Notes: generated from the letters alone by a model not told the origin. Shown: positions 51,465 to 60,852, counted from the first letter of the stretch. The stretch is DNA of 64,000 nt from Anaerolineales bacterium (GCA_019637805.1 JAHBVB010000002.1:575981-639980), one strand, 5' to 3'. Made by a program: numbers and translations.

Positions 51465-53120
51465 CTAACTCAGCCAGGCCAGTACCAGCTGGGCCAGGAT
51501 GATCTTGGCGATGCTGGCGACGGGATACACAGCGGCGTAACCGATGTTGGGCAGTTCATCCCCGCTTTGCTCGGAGGCGAAGCTGAGCAGGGCGGGCTGG
51601 GTTTGCAAGCCGGAGAGCATACCGGTCAGCAAACCCATGGGAATCTTGAGCAGGCGATAGCCGGTCCACAACACCAGCCAGCCGGTGAAGAGCGTGATGC
51701 CCAGGCCGGCGGCCAGCAAGACCAGGCCTTCGCCGCTGGCCAGGGTGGTGACGAAGTCATAACCGGCGCGGGAGCCCACGCCCGCCAGAAAGAGCACCAA
51801 GCCGAACTGGCGCAGGGTGACGCTGGTGCTGTAAGGGATGGTCCAGACCAGCGGGCCGGTGCGGGCCAGGTTGCCGAGGATCAGGGCCAGGATCAGCGGG
51901 CCGCCGGCCATGCCCAGGCGCAGGGTCAGGCCGCCCGGCAGCGGGAAGGGCAGCATGCCCAGCAGCATACCCAGGGCGATGCCCAGACTGAGGGTCAGCA
52001 CATCCACTTCGCTGACAGCGCGGTACGAGTCGCCCAAATACTTGCTGACGGCGGCCATGTGCTCGCGATGGGTCAGCACGCGCACGCGGTCGCCCAATTC
52101 CAACACGGTGTTGCCCGTGGGGATCAGCTGAATATCGCCGCGGCGAATGCGCGTGATCAGCGCGCCAAACTGCTCCGGCAGGTCGATCTGGCTCAGCTTG
52201 CGGCCGACCACCTGCGGGTTGGAGACGAAGATGCGCCGGAAATCCATCTCGCGGCGGTCCAGCTCCAGGCTGGCCGGGCTGCGCTCCCCAAGAAAGGCGA
52301 TCACGGACTGCAGCTGGGCGGGGGCGCCGACCACGGTGATGTGGTCGCCCAGTTCCAGCTGGCTGTCCTTTTCAGCCAGCAGCAGTTGCTTGCCTTTCTG
52401 GATGCGGCCAAAAACCACGTTCCAATTCTGCTGCTTGACCAGTTCCACCAAGGGTTTGCCCAGCGCCGCGGGCTGAGTAACGCGGATGGTGAGATTGTCC
52501 AGCTCGACATCGGCGCCGGCCAGGTCGCCGGCGCGCAGGGCTTCGGCGCGGTAATCGATGCGCCAGATGCGCTGGGCCGTGTAGACCGCCAGGATCATGC
52601 CCAGCACGCCCAGCGGGTAGGCGATGGAATAGGCCACCACCGGTTCAGCCAGCAGGGTTTGCAGGGCGCTGCCGGCCGGTTGGTTGAGATTGATGAATTC
52701 CAGCGCGCTGGCCAGGGCGGGGGTGTTGGTCAGCGCCCCGGAGAAGAGGCCGGCGGCGCTGCCGGCGGAGAGCCCCAGCTGCCCGGCGGCCAGCACAACC
52801 AGCCCGGCGGCCGCCAGCAGGCAGAGCAGGATGAGGGCATTGTCGCGCAGGCCTTTGTGGCGCAGGGCGGCGAAGAAACTTTGGGCGCTGCTCAGGCCGA
52901 GGGCGTAGACGAAGATGACCAGCCCAAGGGTATAGACCGCTTCGGGCAAGCGCAGCTCCGGGCTGAGCGCCCCGAAGCCGAGGCCGACGAAAAGCACGGC
53001 GGCTACGCCCAGGCGGATGCCGCCCAGGGAAACCTGCCCCAAGGCCCAGCCGAGGGCGGCGATGGCGAAGAGCAGCAGCAGGGGATTGTCTCGGAGCAGG
53101 GCGATGATGTTTTGCAGCAT
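51465..53120 (-). CDS. AspT/YidE/YbjL-family transporter with two RCK_C (TrkA-C) domains
   Basis: A 551-residue membrane protein with two hydrophobic halves (about residues 1-180 and 375-551) around two cytoplasmic RCK_C domains (about 195-275 and 285-365). The domains show the patterns LELGDHITVVGAPAQLQSV and LELGDRVRVLTHREHMAAV. The family includes the aspartate:alanine exchanger AspT. The substrate is not evident here. The start at 53120 (MLQNIIALLRDNP) is family-like. It follows the radical SAM gene on the same strand. Confidence 0.88.
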   Translation of the reverse strand: MLQNIIALLRDNPLLLLFAIAALGWALGQVSLGGIRLGVAAVLFVGLGFGALSPELRLPEAVYTLGLVIFVYALGLSSAQSFFAALRHKGLRDNALILLCLLAAAGLVVLAAGQLGLSAGSAAGLFSGALTNTPALASALEFINLNQPAGSALQTLLAEPVVAYSIAYPLGVLGMILAVYTAQRIWRIDYRAEALRAGDLAGADVELDNLTIRVTQPAALGKPLVELVKQQNWNVVFGRIQKGKQLLLAEKDSQLELGDHITVVGAPAQLQSVIAFLGERSPASLELDRREMDFRRIFVSNPQVVGRKLSQIDLPEQFGALITRIRRGDIQLIPTGNTVLELGDRVRVLTHREHMAAVSKYLGDSYRAVSEVDVLTLSLGIALGMLLGMLPFPLPGGLTLRLGMAGGPLILALILGNLARTGPLVWTIPYSTSVTLRQFGLVLFLAGVGSRAGYDFVTTLASGEGLVLLAAGLGITLFTGWLVLWTGYRLLKIPMGLLTGMLSGLQTQPALLSFASEQSGDELPNIGYAAVYPVASIAKIILAQLVLAWLS

Positions 53121-53176
53121 GACGCCGCCATTATCCCTTGATTTGCAGGTTTGCGAAACCCGCCCCGCTTGCTGCA

Positions 53177-54373
53177 CTAGCCAGGGAAACGCGGGCGCAG
53201 CGGCACGGGCGGCTCGGCCGGTTCCAGCAGGCGCATTTGGTAGGCGGGCAGCTTGCCATCCAGCAGAATGTAGGGCGCGGCGCGCTGGGCGACAATGCCC
53301 AGGGCGCGCAGATCGTCCAGCGAGCGCAGTTTGCGCCCGCGGCGGGCCAGCAGGATGCTCATGGCGCCTTTGGGGCCGATGCCCGGCACCATCAGCAGCT
53401 GCTGCTTGTCGGCGGTGTTGAGCTCGATGGGGCGGTGCAGCAGGGTCTGCTCCGCCCAGGCTGTCTTGGGGTCCTTGTTGAGCGGCAAGTGGCCGTTCTG
53501 GGCGAAGGGTAGCTCTTCCATGCTGAAGCCGTAATCGCGCAGCAGGAAGGAGGCCTGGTAGAGGCGATGTTCACGCCAGGGGTTTTCGGCCGGGTGGTTC
53601 TCCAAGGGCGTGTCCAGCACCGGGGTAAAGGCCGAGTAGTAGGTGCGCTTGAGTTTGAGCTTAGAGTACAGGTATTCGGAAATGGCAACCAGCTCCACAT
53701 CGCTCTCGCCGGAGGCGCCGACCACGAACTGGGTGACCGTGCTGGCCCAGCGCCCGTTCCAGGTGCCGTGAGGCGCTTCGTTCTGGCGGATCTCCTCGGC
53801 CCACTGCAGCGGCGCCAGCAGTTCCTCGGCGAACTTCTTCATCGGCGCCAGGGCGGGCATGCGGCGGGGATTGGCCGCCTCCAGGTTGACCGAGACGCGG
53901 TCGGCCAACTGCATGGCGCGGCGCAGCTGGTCCTTCTCGGAACCGGGCATGATCTTGAGATGGATGTAGCCGCGGTAGCCGAGCTTGTTGCGTACGATGT
54001 CGACCGTGTCCAGCAGGCGATCCTGGGTGGCCACGCCGCCCTTGATGATGCCGGAACTGAGGAACAACCCTTCGACCGCGCCGGCTTTGTAGACCGCCAG
54101 GAAAGTGCGGGCCATCTCGTCCGGCTTGATCGTCGCCCGGCGCATCTTGCGCCCGGCGCGGAAGGGACAGTAGTTGCAGTTGCGCTCGCAGGCGGTGGTG
54201 AGCATGGTTTTGAGCACGTTCATCTTGCGCCCACCGGGCAGGGCCACCTGGCTGATGGGGATGCGCGGCAGGGCCTTGCCGCCAACCACCGGCTGGCAAT
54301 CCTGCTCGCGGGTGCTCTCGATTTCGATGCCCATGTCCTGCGAGACCAGGCTGAGTTTGGCGAAGGTGTCCAT
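53177..54373 (-). CDS. Radical SAM protein with C-terminal helix-hairpin-helix (putative DNA modification/repair type)
   Basis: A 398-residue protein. The Fe-S motif is CERNCNYCPFRAGRKM (C-x3-C-x2-C), followed by LFLSSGIIKGG, YIHLKIMPGSEKDQL and RVSVNLEAANPRRM. The C-terminus has a helix-hairpin-helix unit (IELNTADKQQLLMVPGIGPKGAMSIL), which usually contacts DNA. It matches the radical SAM subfamily that often lies beside a uracil-DNA-glycosylase-like gene and is named for presumed DNA modification or repair; no such partner is adjacent here. The reaction is unknown. Confidence 0.85.
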   Translation of the reverse strand: MDTFAKLSLVSQDMGIEIESTREQDCQPVVGGKALPRIPISQVALPGGRKMNVLKTMLTTACERNCNYCPFRAGRKMRRATIKPDEMARTFLAVYKAGAVEGLFLSSGIIKGGVATQDRLLDTVDIVRNKLGYRGYIHLKIMPGSEKDQLRRAMQLADRVSVNLEAANPRRMPALAPMKKFAEELLAPLQWAEEIRQNEAPHGTWNGRWASTVTQFVVGASGESDVELVAISEYLYSKLKLKRTYYSAFTPVLDTPLENHPAENPWREHRLYQASFLLRDYGFSMEELPFAQNGHLPLNKDPKTAWAEQTLLHRPIELNTADKQQLLMVPGIGPKGAMSILLARRGRKLRSLDDLRALGIVAQRAAPYILLDGKLPAYQMRLLEPAEPPVPLRPRFPG

Positions 54374-54437
54374 GCAGTGATATTAGAACGTATGGTCTAT
54401 ATTGACAAGGGGGTGTCAAGTGGTTGGGGTTTTTCAC

Positions 54438-54461
54438 CACAAAGGCACAAAGACACAAAGG
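54438..54461 (+). repeat. Short tandem CACAAAG(G/A) repeat
   Basis: Three 8-bp units (CACAAAGG, CACAAAGA, CACAAAGG) stand at the left edge of the AT-richer patch. Similar strings are common dispersed intergenic sequences in several phyla. Confidence 0.5.
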
Positions 54462-54533
54462 GATACGATATAAGTTTATGTAGTAGGGGAGAAGGATGCT
54501 ACGATAGAATTAAACGTGTACTGAATCTCAAAA

Positions 54534-55370
54534 TTACTGTTCATTCGAACTAGATTCTTCGAGCCTTTTTTGCTTTACTACATCAATAAACTCCTTATAC
54601 GAGGAAGGCTTTAGCCAGGCAGGCGAATCTGCTGATTTGTTACCCTTAGGAATTGGCTTGCAATATAATTTGTACCATTGTGGTGAAACAACATCCCCAC
54701 TTCCATCCCCGTAGATAGCGATTTGGAGAAAATACAAACCTGCAGTTAGCACGGGTTCAACACCTGGTGAAACCGAATCAGGAGTACCCTTCTCTAAATT
54801 CATTTGTGGTGGAATATACACCCGTAGCCAAATTGGCTCCTTGCCTTCGCCTCTGTTTTTTATCTGTGCAATATCAAGGAAATTAAAATCGCCCCCGCCA
54901 TGTAATCCTACAGGCAAATACCTGGTGTAATGACTCTTGCCATCTTGCCTTGTCCAAAATAGATCTAATGCGTCAAATTTTGTGACTCTTTTTCCGCTCT
55001 GATCCCAAACACCAAGCAATTTACCCTTGCAATTTTTTACCACAGACAGTCCCACATTTGCCACAGCTAGCCTCACAAACCAACTAGGGGTATCGCCGTC
55101 TACGGGAGATTCGGAATATCTTGGCGGATTTTCCTCGAACACTTCCAACTTAGATCTTGTTGCGTGCGAGTTTATGTAAGCAAACAACAAAGTGAGCAGT
55201 GACAGTAGTATGGCAATTAGTTCGAGCGTGAATTCGAAATGGAATATAAAAAATATGGTGATGATTATTAAGGCGAAAATATCAAAGGCTCTCCACCTTT
55301 TTTGATATTCGGTTTTCCTCTTGATGTCGTCGTGAAGTTTACCCCTTAGGTCATTATGGTTTGTGTTCAT
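54534..55370 (-). CDS. Two-helix membrane protein of the AT-rich patch, unknown function
   Basis: A 278-residue protein. Two close hydrophobic segments (FDIFALIIITIFFIFHF and LIAILLSLLTLLFAYINS) near residues 25-70 are followed by a 200-residue soluble, beta-rich domain (WFVRLAVANVGLSVVKNCKG, LYFLQIAIYGDGSGDVVSPQWYKLYCKPIP). A TTG three codons upstream is another possible start, with no clear ribosome site for either. Base composition and codon use are clearly AT-richer than the flanking genes, which suggests recent transfer. I do not recognise the family. Confidence 0.65.
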   Translation of the reverse strand: MNTNHNDLRGKLHDDIKRKTEYQKRWRAFDIFALIIITIFFIFHFEFTLELIAILLSLLTLLFAYINSHATRSKLEVFEENPPRYSESPVDGDTPSWFVRLAVANVGLSVVKNCKGKLLGVWDQSGKRVTKFDALDLFWTRQDGKSHYTRYLPVGLHGGGDFNFLDIAQIKNRGEGKEPIWLRVYIPPQMNLEKGTPDSVSPGVEPVLTAGLYFLQIAIYGDGSGDVVSPQWYKLYCKPIPKGNKSADSPAWLKPSSYKEFIDVVKQKRLEESSSNEQ

Positions 55371-55500
55371 ATCTGCCAACGTTCGGCTTGAAATTGCCGA
55401 GTTCTAAAAATACTGCATCTATCACAGAAGTCTTTATTACCTATGTTATAGTCTAAACTATCTAAAGGTAATTGGAACTGAATTTAATTAGGAGGAAATC

Positions 55501-56466
55501 ATAGATAAAATCCACCAGCTGCAAAACGAGATTGACGATTTAGAAAAAGAATTGCGTCAATACGAAGCAATGGGCGGCAGCAGCGGATGTGGATGCTCCT
55601 TCATCTTTTTTGTTATCGGTGGTTTTGTACTTTTCTTTGTTGCTTGGCCAATCGGGGTGATTATTCTGTCTTTGGCTGCCCTTATTTTTATGTCAGGTGG
55701 AGGCAGGAAAAGCGCTAACAAGCAAGCAGCAGTTGTTAGACAAAAATTATCTGGAAAAAGGATTGAATTGTGGGGTGAGAATGCTTTCCGGGCCGCCGTG
55801 AGAATGAAGAATTGGTTTGGCCGTCAATCTCGTACAGTCAAAATAGTTTTACTCATTAGTGCAGTGGCACTGAGTTGTTACTGTGTAATGTTTTTGCGTC
55901 AAGAAATCGGAGTTTCAAATCAAAATCCTTCTGCAACGGAGCAAATCCAAACTGCAGTCGCTGCCCTGTTCTCTCAACGTGAGACAGCAGCGGTTTTAGA
56001 AAACCAAACACAAACGCCGATACCAAATCAAACTGATCTGCCACTTTCATCAGAGACAACTAACTACGAGATTGTCTTTGAGATACCAAACCACAGATAT
56101 GATGGCGGTAAGACTCTTTATGTATTAATTAATCAAATTGATCTTTCTTCTGATGATTTTAAGAATGATATCAGAATCATCTTGCAAGATATCGTTGCTC
56201 AGGAAGGCAACAAAATTTCAGTAGAAATCCATGACAGCAGAGCAACCTTGGATTTGTCCTATAAGCAATATGGGGATTTTTCTTTGGGTCGCCCCCTTAC
56301 ACAAAGTGAACTGGACAACAGGGCCATACACCTAATTGCAAGTTATGACGGAGACTTGGAAACAATGATTTATGTCAATACTTTAATGTTTTTTCCTGGA
56401 GCGTTCACTGATACACCGAATGTAGGAATATATGTTGAAGAAATTGAATTTGACGCGCGCAAATGA
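55501..56466 (+). CDS. Membrane protein with N-terminal coiled coil; probable AUA start
   Basis: A 321-residue protein if counted from the ATA at 55501. An ideal AGGAGG (55490-55495) lies five bases before that ATA, and the frame from it encodes a coiled coil (IDKIHQLQNEIDDLEKELRQ) that leads without break into the rest. The next usable codons are TTG 55552 and ATG 55570, and neither has a ribosome site. Then come a CGCS motif, two adjacent hydrophobic helices (IFFVIGGFVLFFVAWPIGVII), a further helix (IVLLISAVALSCYCVMF), a Gln/Thr-rich linker and a soluble C-terminal domain. AT-rich, part of the accessory patch. The family is unknown. Confidence 0.65.
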   Translation: MDKIHQLQNEIDDLEKELRQYEAMGGSSGCGCSFIFFVIGGFVLFFVAWPIGVIILSLAALIFMSGGGRKSANKQAAVVRQKLSGKRIELWGENAFRAAVRMKNWFGRQSRTVKIVLLISAVALSCYCVMFLRQEIGVSNQNPSATEQIQTAVAALFSQRETAAVLENQTQTPIPNQTDLPLSSETTNYEIVFEIPNHRYDGGKTLYVLINQIDLSSDDFKNDIRIILQDIVAQEGNKISVEIHDSRATLDLSYKQYGDFSLGRPLTQSELDNRAIHLIASYDGDLETMIYVNTLMFFPGAFTDTPNVGIYVEEIEFDARK

Positions 56467-56537
56467 GCAAACAAATTCATAGATCTGAAGGTCGCATTCT
56501 GCTTCCCTGCCAGGTGAATGTCAGGTCTCTTTAGGAG

Positions 56538-57617
56538 ATGACAAAACCCTTGGGAAACCATTCGCCAAGTTTGCTCATCAAACGCTATGTTCCCTGGCTG
56601 GCGCTGCTGGCCGTGCTGGCGCTGGCGGCCTGGCCGCGACCGGCCGCCGCGCCTGCGCCAGCGGCAACGGCTGCGCCTACGCCGCAGCCGCAAGCCGACG
56701 CGGCCTTGCTGGCCGCGCTGAACGCCGCCGGCGAGGCTGAGAGCGGGGCGGTACAGTTCTTCGAGAGCGTGCGCTATCGCGTCAGCCAGCAGATGGCGGT
56801 GGTCAATGAAGGGCCAGGCATGGCCAGCAAGCAAAATCTTTGGATCGCACTGATTCAGACGCGCTGGCCTTACCAGCAGGTGCATTCCGTGGCCATTACT
56901 CCAGGCGAATACCAACTGGCGCGGGATGAATACGGCAACCTCTACGCCGAATTCGATTTCAGCCACATTCAGCCCGGCGAGCGCATCGAAGTGCGCCTGG
57001 AATACGAGGTCGAGGTGCGTCGGGTGGTCTTCGACTTTGGTACCTGCCTGGGCCTGCTGCCCAGCGAGCATACCCGCGCCGAGCTGCACATCGAGGCCAA
57101 TAACCCGCAGGTGCAGGCGCTGTCCGCGCAGCTGGCCGCCGGACGGGCCACCGCTTGCGAGCAGGCGCGCGCCTTCTACGATTACACCGCCGAAAATTTG
57201 ATATACACCTTCAACGCCGGCAATTGGGGGGCGCAGGCCGCCCTAGGCGAAATGGGCGCGGACTGCACGGAATACGCTTCGCTGTTCGTGGCGCTGAGCC
57301 GCGCCGCGGGCATTCCGGCGCGCTACTTCGAGGGCCTGCGCTACGGCCCGGGCGATGAGGAGCCGCCGGAGCACGCCTGGGCGGAGTTCTACGCGCCTAG
57401 CGCGGGCTGGATACCGTCCGACCCCACGCTGGGCCGCCATGAGCACAGCCGGGAGCAGTACTTCGCCCGGCTGCCCGCCAGCCACATCGTGGTTACTGAG
57501 GGGCGCAGCCCGTCCACGCTGCGGGGTGGCAGCTACATCGCCCACCTGTATTGGGCGGCGGGGCAGGCGCGGCTGCGGGTGGTCGATTTTGCCTGGGGAA
57601 TGAAACCGCTGCACTAG
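56538..57617 (+). CDS. Transglutaminase-like cysteine protein, exported
   Basis: A 359-residue protein with an N-terminal signal or anchor helix (YVPWLALLAVLALAAWP) and an Ala/Pro-rich linker. A beta domain (about 70-200) precedes a transglutaminase core. Its triad is visible: Cys in GADCTEYASLFVALSRAAGIPARY, His in EHAWAEFY and Asp in WIPSDPT. Bacterial members mostly act as proteases or peptidases outside the membrane. GC content returns to the level of the genome here, so the AT-rich patch ends before this gene. Confidence 0.88.
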   Translation: MTKPLGNHSPSLLIKRYVPWLALLAVLALAAWPRPAAAPAPAATAAPTPQPQADAALLAALNAAGEAESGAVQFFESVRYRVSQQMAVVNEGPGMASKQNLWIALIQTRWPYQQVHSVAITPGEYQLARDEYGNLYAEFDFSHIQPGERIEVRLEYEVEVRRVVFDFGTCLGLLPSEHTRAELHIEANNPQVQALSAQLAAGRATACEQARAFYDYTAENLIYTFNAGNWGAQAALGEMGADCTEYASLFVALSRAAGIPARYFEGLRYGPGDEEPPEHAWAEFYAPSAGWIPSDPTLGRHEHSREQYFARLPASHIVVTEGRSPSTLRGGSYIAHLYWAAGQARLRVVDFAWGMKPLH

Positions 57618-57621
57618 CGCA

Positions 57622-57648
57622 GCAGGGCGGGTTTCAAACCCGCCCCTG
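57622..57648. terminator. GC-rich hairpin after the transglutaminase gene
   Basis: GGGCGGGTTT and AAACCCGCCC pair around a single C, within a longer imperfect palindrome. No T tract follows. Confidence 0.5.
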
Positions 57649-57675
57649 CGGCCCTCTGGCAAACCTGCTTCCTAT

Positions 57676-57710
57676 AAAATACAGAGCGCCGAAAGGCGCT
57701 CTGTATTTTT
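57676..57710. terminator. Bidirectional intrinsic terminator
   Basis: A 15-bp perfect stem (AAAATACAGAGCGCC and complement) with a GAAA loop and A/T tracts. It ends the amino acid ABC operon on the minus strand and backs up the transglutaminase gene on the plus strand. Confidence 0.9.
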
Positions 57711-58464
57711 AGTGGTGCAGGATCTGCGAGAGGAAGAGCTTGGTGCGGTCTTCCTTGGGTTTCTTGAAGAGCGCCTCGGGCGTGCCACTCTCCACGATCT
57801 CGCCTTTGTCGAAGAAGAACATGCGGTCCGCCACGGCGCGGGCAAAGCCCATTTCATGGGTGACCACCAGCATGGTCATGCCGGTCTTGGCCAGCTCGAT
57901 CATCACGTCCAGCACTTCTTTGATCATCTCGGGGTCGAGGGCGGAAGTCGGTTCGTCGAAAAGCATGATCTTGGGTTCCATGGCCAGGGCGCGGGCGATG
58001 GCCACACGCTGCTGCTGGCCGCCGGAGAGCTGGCCGGGGTACTTGCTGGCCTGCTCAGGGATGCCGACGCGCTTGAGCAGCTCCATGGCCTTTTCCTCGG
58101 CCTGCTGCTTGGACCACTTGCGCACCCACATGGGGGCCAGGGTGATGTTCTGCAGCACGGTCAGGTGCGGGAACAGGTTGAACTGCTGGAAGACCATGCC
58201 GGTCTCCTCGCGGATCTTCTCGATGTTGCGCACATCATGGCTGAGCTCAATGCCGTCGACGGTGATGTCGCCGCGCTGGTGCTCTTCCAGGCGGTTGATG
58301 GTGCGGATGAAAGTGGACTTGCCGGACCCGGAAGGCCCGAAGATGACGATGACCTCACCGCGCTGTACTTCCATGCTTACGCCGCGCAGGGCGTGAAAGT
58401 CGCCAAACCACTTGTGCACGTCTTTGCAGACGATGATCGGTTGCTGGGTTGTTTTTGCACTCAT
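57709..58464 (-). CDS. Polar amino acid ABC transporter, ATPase
   Basis: A GlnQ/AapP-type ATPase of 251 aa. Walker [14 protein letters not shown]-loop [13 protein letters not shown], signature [16 protein letters not shown], Walker [15 protein letters not shown] and switch [12 protein letters not shown] are all present. The start at 58464 (MSAKTTQQ) is placed seven bases after GGAGG; an ATG at 58470 is too close. It is the last gene of the operon with two permeases and a binding protein. Confidence 0.95.
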   Translation of the reverse strand: MSAKTTQQPIIVCKDVHKWFGDFHALRGVSMEVQRGEVIVIFGPSGSGKSTFIRTINRLEEHQRGDITVDGIELSHDVRNIEKIREETGMVFQQFNLFPHLTVLQNITLAPMWVRKWSKQQAEEKAMELLKRVGIPEQASKYPGQLSGGQQQRVAIARALAMEPKIMLFDEPTSALDPEMIKEVLDVMIELAKTGMTMLVVTHEMGFARAVADRMFFFDKGEIVESGTPEALFKKPKEDRTKLFLSQILHH

Positions 58465-58479
58465 TGTCATTCCTCCAAA

Positions 58480-59676
58480 TTATCGCTCACCCACGCCCAG
58501 CGAAACTTCCAGACGCTGGCTGACATACGCCATGGCGTAACTAATCACCCAATACAGCATGGAGATAAACGCGTACACTTCGCGCTGCAGGCCCAGGAAT
58601 TCCGGCTGGGCCAGTACGGTCTTGCCGATGCCGACCAGATCCATCAGGCCGACGATGGAGACCAGGGCGGTGTCCTTGAACAAAGCAATGAACTGGCCCA
58701 CCAGGATGGGGATGACCAGGCGCAGCGCCTGGGGCATGATGATCAGCCCCATGGACTGGATGTTGTTCAAGCCCATGGCGTAGGCCGCCTCGTATTGGCC
58801 CTTGGGGATGGCTTGCAGGCCGCCGCGCACATTCTCGGCCAGATAGGCGGCGCTGAACAGCGTGATGGCCACCATGGCGCGCAGCACACGGTCGATGTTG
58901 ACGCCGGTGGGCAGGAAGAGCGGCAGCATCAGCTGGGCCATGAAGAGCAGCGTGATCAGCGGCACGCCGCGGATGAGTTCGATGTAGGCGACGCTGAACC
59001 AGCGCACGATGGGCAGCGACGAGCGCCGGCCCAGCGCCAACAGCACGCCCAGCGGGAATGAAAAGACAATGCCCACGATGGTGAGCAGCAGGGTCAGCAG
59101 CAGGCCGCCCCACAGATTGGTGCCCACCAGAGGCAGCACTTCATTGCCGGCGCCCAGGCCGCGCAGCAGCAGGATGAAGATGGGCGGCCAGATCACCCAA
59201 CCGGTGATGACCACCCGCTCCAGGCCTTTGCCGGCGGAGCGGCCGACCCACCAGCCGAAGCCCAGCAAGCCCGCCATGCCCAATAGCCACAGCTGCGACT
59301 GACCAGAAGTGATGGTGGCCAGCCCAAGCAGCAGCGCGAGCAAGCCGATGGTGACCCGCCCGGCGCCGCGAGCCTTGCGGCCCCAGATACCCAGCGAATT
59401 GCCCGCGATGAGGGCCAGCAGAGCCAGGCCCAGCCATACGCGCCAGACCTCGCTGATCGGGAACTGGCCCAGCATGATCAGGCGCAGGTTGGTCACGATC
59501 ACGCGCCACTGGGCCACTTCGAGCAGCCAGATGACCACGGCGCGCACGATCCAGAAGATCAGCGCGCCGGAGAGCAGGCTGAGCAGCGCGTTGTACCAGG
59601 TGTTAAAGAGATTCTTGTAGATCCAGCTCAGCAGCGAAGGGCGCTCAATGAGCGGGGGGAGGATGTTGTCGCTCAT
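58480..59676 (-). CDS. Polar amino acid ABC transporter, permease (AapM-like)
   Basis: A 398-residue membrane protein, longer than the usual 220-residue HisM type, as in the Aap/Bzt general L-amino acid family. Five or more extra helices precede the standard permease core, which shows the EAA-type loop ENVRGGLQAIPKGQYEAAYAMGL. It follows the other permease gene directly, with stop and start abutting. It pairs with the ATPase below it. Confidence 0.92.
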   Translation of the reverse strand: MSDNILPPLIERPSLLSWIYKNLFNTWYNALLSLLSGALIFWIVRAVVIWLLEVAQWRVIVTNLRLIMLGQFPISEVWRVWLGLALLALIAGNSLGIWGRKARGAGRVTIGLLALLLGLATITSGQSQLWLLGMAGLLGFGWWVGRSAGKGLERVVITGWVIWPPIFILLLRGLGAGNEVLPLVGTNLWGGLLLTLLLTIVGIVFSFPLGVLLALGRRSSLPIVRWFSVAYIELIRGVPLITLLFMAQLMLPLFLPTGVNIDRVLRAMVAITLFSAAYLAENVRGGLQAIPKGQYEAAYAMGLNNIQSMGLIIMPQALRLVIPILVGQFIALFKDTALVSIVGLMDLVGIGKTVLAQPEFLGLQREVYAFISMLYWVISYAMAYVSQRLEVSLGVGER

Positions 59677-60852
59677 TTAGCGCTCCACCAGTTGGGCTCG
59701 TTGGTTGTACCAGTTCATGAACCAGGAAGTCACCAGGCTAAAGGTCAGGTAGGTGAGCATGACCAGGCTGATCATTTCCACCGCCCGGCCGCTTTGGTTC
59801 AGGATGGTGTTGGATACGTAGAACATGTCTGGGAAGCCCACGGCAATCGCCAGGGACGAGTTCTTGGTCAGGTTGAGGTATTGGCTGGTGAGTGGCGGGA
59901 TGATGACGCGCATGGCTTGCGGAAAGACCACCAGGCGCAGGGTTTGGAAGCCGGTCAGGCCGATGGCCCGGGAGGCTTCCACCTGGCCTTTGGAGACGGC
60001 CTGCAGACCGGCGCGCACCACTTCGCCGATGAAGGCGGCTGTGTAGAGCACCAGGCCGGAGAGCAGCGCCATGAATTCGGGCGTGACGACTTTGCCGCCC
60101 ACCATGTTGAGGCCTTGCACGCTGGGGTAATCCAGCGAGAGAGGGGCACTGGGGACGACGAACCAACCCACCACGGCAAAGGCCGCGAAGGTGAGCAGCG
60201 CCCACAGGGCGGTCAGCGGCGGCTTGCCGGTGCGCTTGCCGATGTAGTGCAGCACCAAGGCCACCAGAACTGCCGCAGCCAGGCCGGCCCATAAGATCCA
60301 ACGATAGGGCTCGTAGGTTTCGGTGGGCAGGCCCCAGGGCAGGCCAATGCCGCGGTTGGTCAGATGGATCTGGCCGGGCCAGATGACGGCTTCAGCCACG
60401 CGGGGCAGTTTGAGGAAAACGGCCAAGTACCAGAAGATAAGGAAGACCAGCAGGGAAAGATTGCGCATCAATTCCAGGTAGGCAGCCGACAGGTTGCGCA
60501 CCAATAGGTTGCTGGACATGCGTGCAACGCCCAGAATAGTGCCAAGAATGGTAGAGAGAATGATGCCGACAAGGCTGACCTGCAGCGTGTTAAGCAGACC
60601 TACCAGAAACGCCTGCGCATAGGTGGAGGTGCGGCTGTATGTGATCGAGGTTTCAGCGATATCAAAACCGGCGGTGCCCTGCAAAAAGGAGAAGCCCAGG
60701 GTGGTGCCTTGGCGCTGCAGGCCGGTGACCATGTTTTGGATCAGGATGTAAAAGAAGAAAATGACTGCGGCAGCAAAAGCGACTTGCCCAAGAACTTGCA
60801 GGACGCGTTCGTCACGCCAAAAAGGGATAGACGTGTGTTTTTGATTTCTCAT
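59677..60852 (-). CDS. Polar amino acid ABC transporter, permease (AapQ-like)
   Basis: A 391-residue membrane protein with eight or so helices. The permease loop is GEVVRAGLQAVSKGQVEASRAIGL, followed by PQAMRVIIPPLTSQYLNLTKNSSLA, as in AapQ/BztB. The long insert between helices 2 and 3 is typical of the family. The start at 60852 (MRNQKHTSIPFWRDERV) follows AGGAGAG. A strong hairpin separates it from the binding-protein gene. Confidence 0.92.
   Translation of the reverse strand: MRNQKHTSIPFWRDERVLQVLGQVAFAAAVIFFFYILIQNMVTGLQRQGTTLGFSFLQGTAGFDIAETSITYSRTSTYAQAFLVGLLNTLQVSLVGIILSTILGTILGVARMSSNLLVRNLSAAYLELMRNLSLLVFLIFWYLAVFLKLPRVAEAVIWPGQIHLTNRGIGLPWGLPTETYEPYRWILWAGLAAAVLVALVLHYIGKRTGKPPLTALWALLTFAAFAVVGWFVVPSAPLSLDYPSVQGLNMVGGKVVTPEFMALLSGLVLYTAAFIGEVVRAGLQAVSKGQVEASRAIGLTGFQTLRLVVFPQAMRVIIPPLTSQYLNLTKNSSLAIAVGFPDMFYVSNTILNQSGRAVEMISLVMLTYLTFSLVTSWFMNWYNQRAQLVER

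Noticed and set aside
51567-53141. Plus-strand open frame of 524 codons opposite the AspT-family transporter
   Set aside because: Gln/Gly/Ala-rich antisense shadow; the minus-strand frame has clear membrane segments and RCK_C domains.
57622-57648. Part of a second intrinsic terminator for the ABC operon
   Set aside because: The hairpin has no T tract on either strand; the terminator at 57676-57710 is sufficient.
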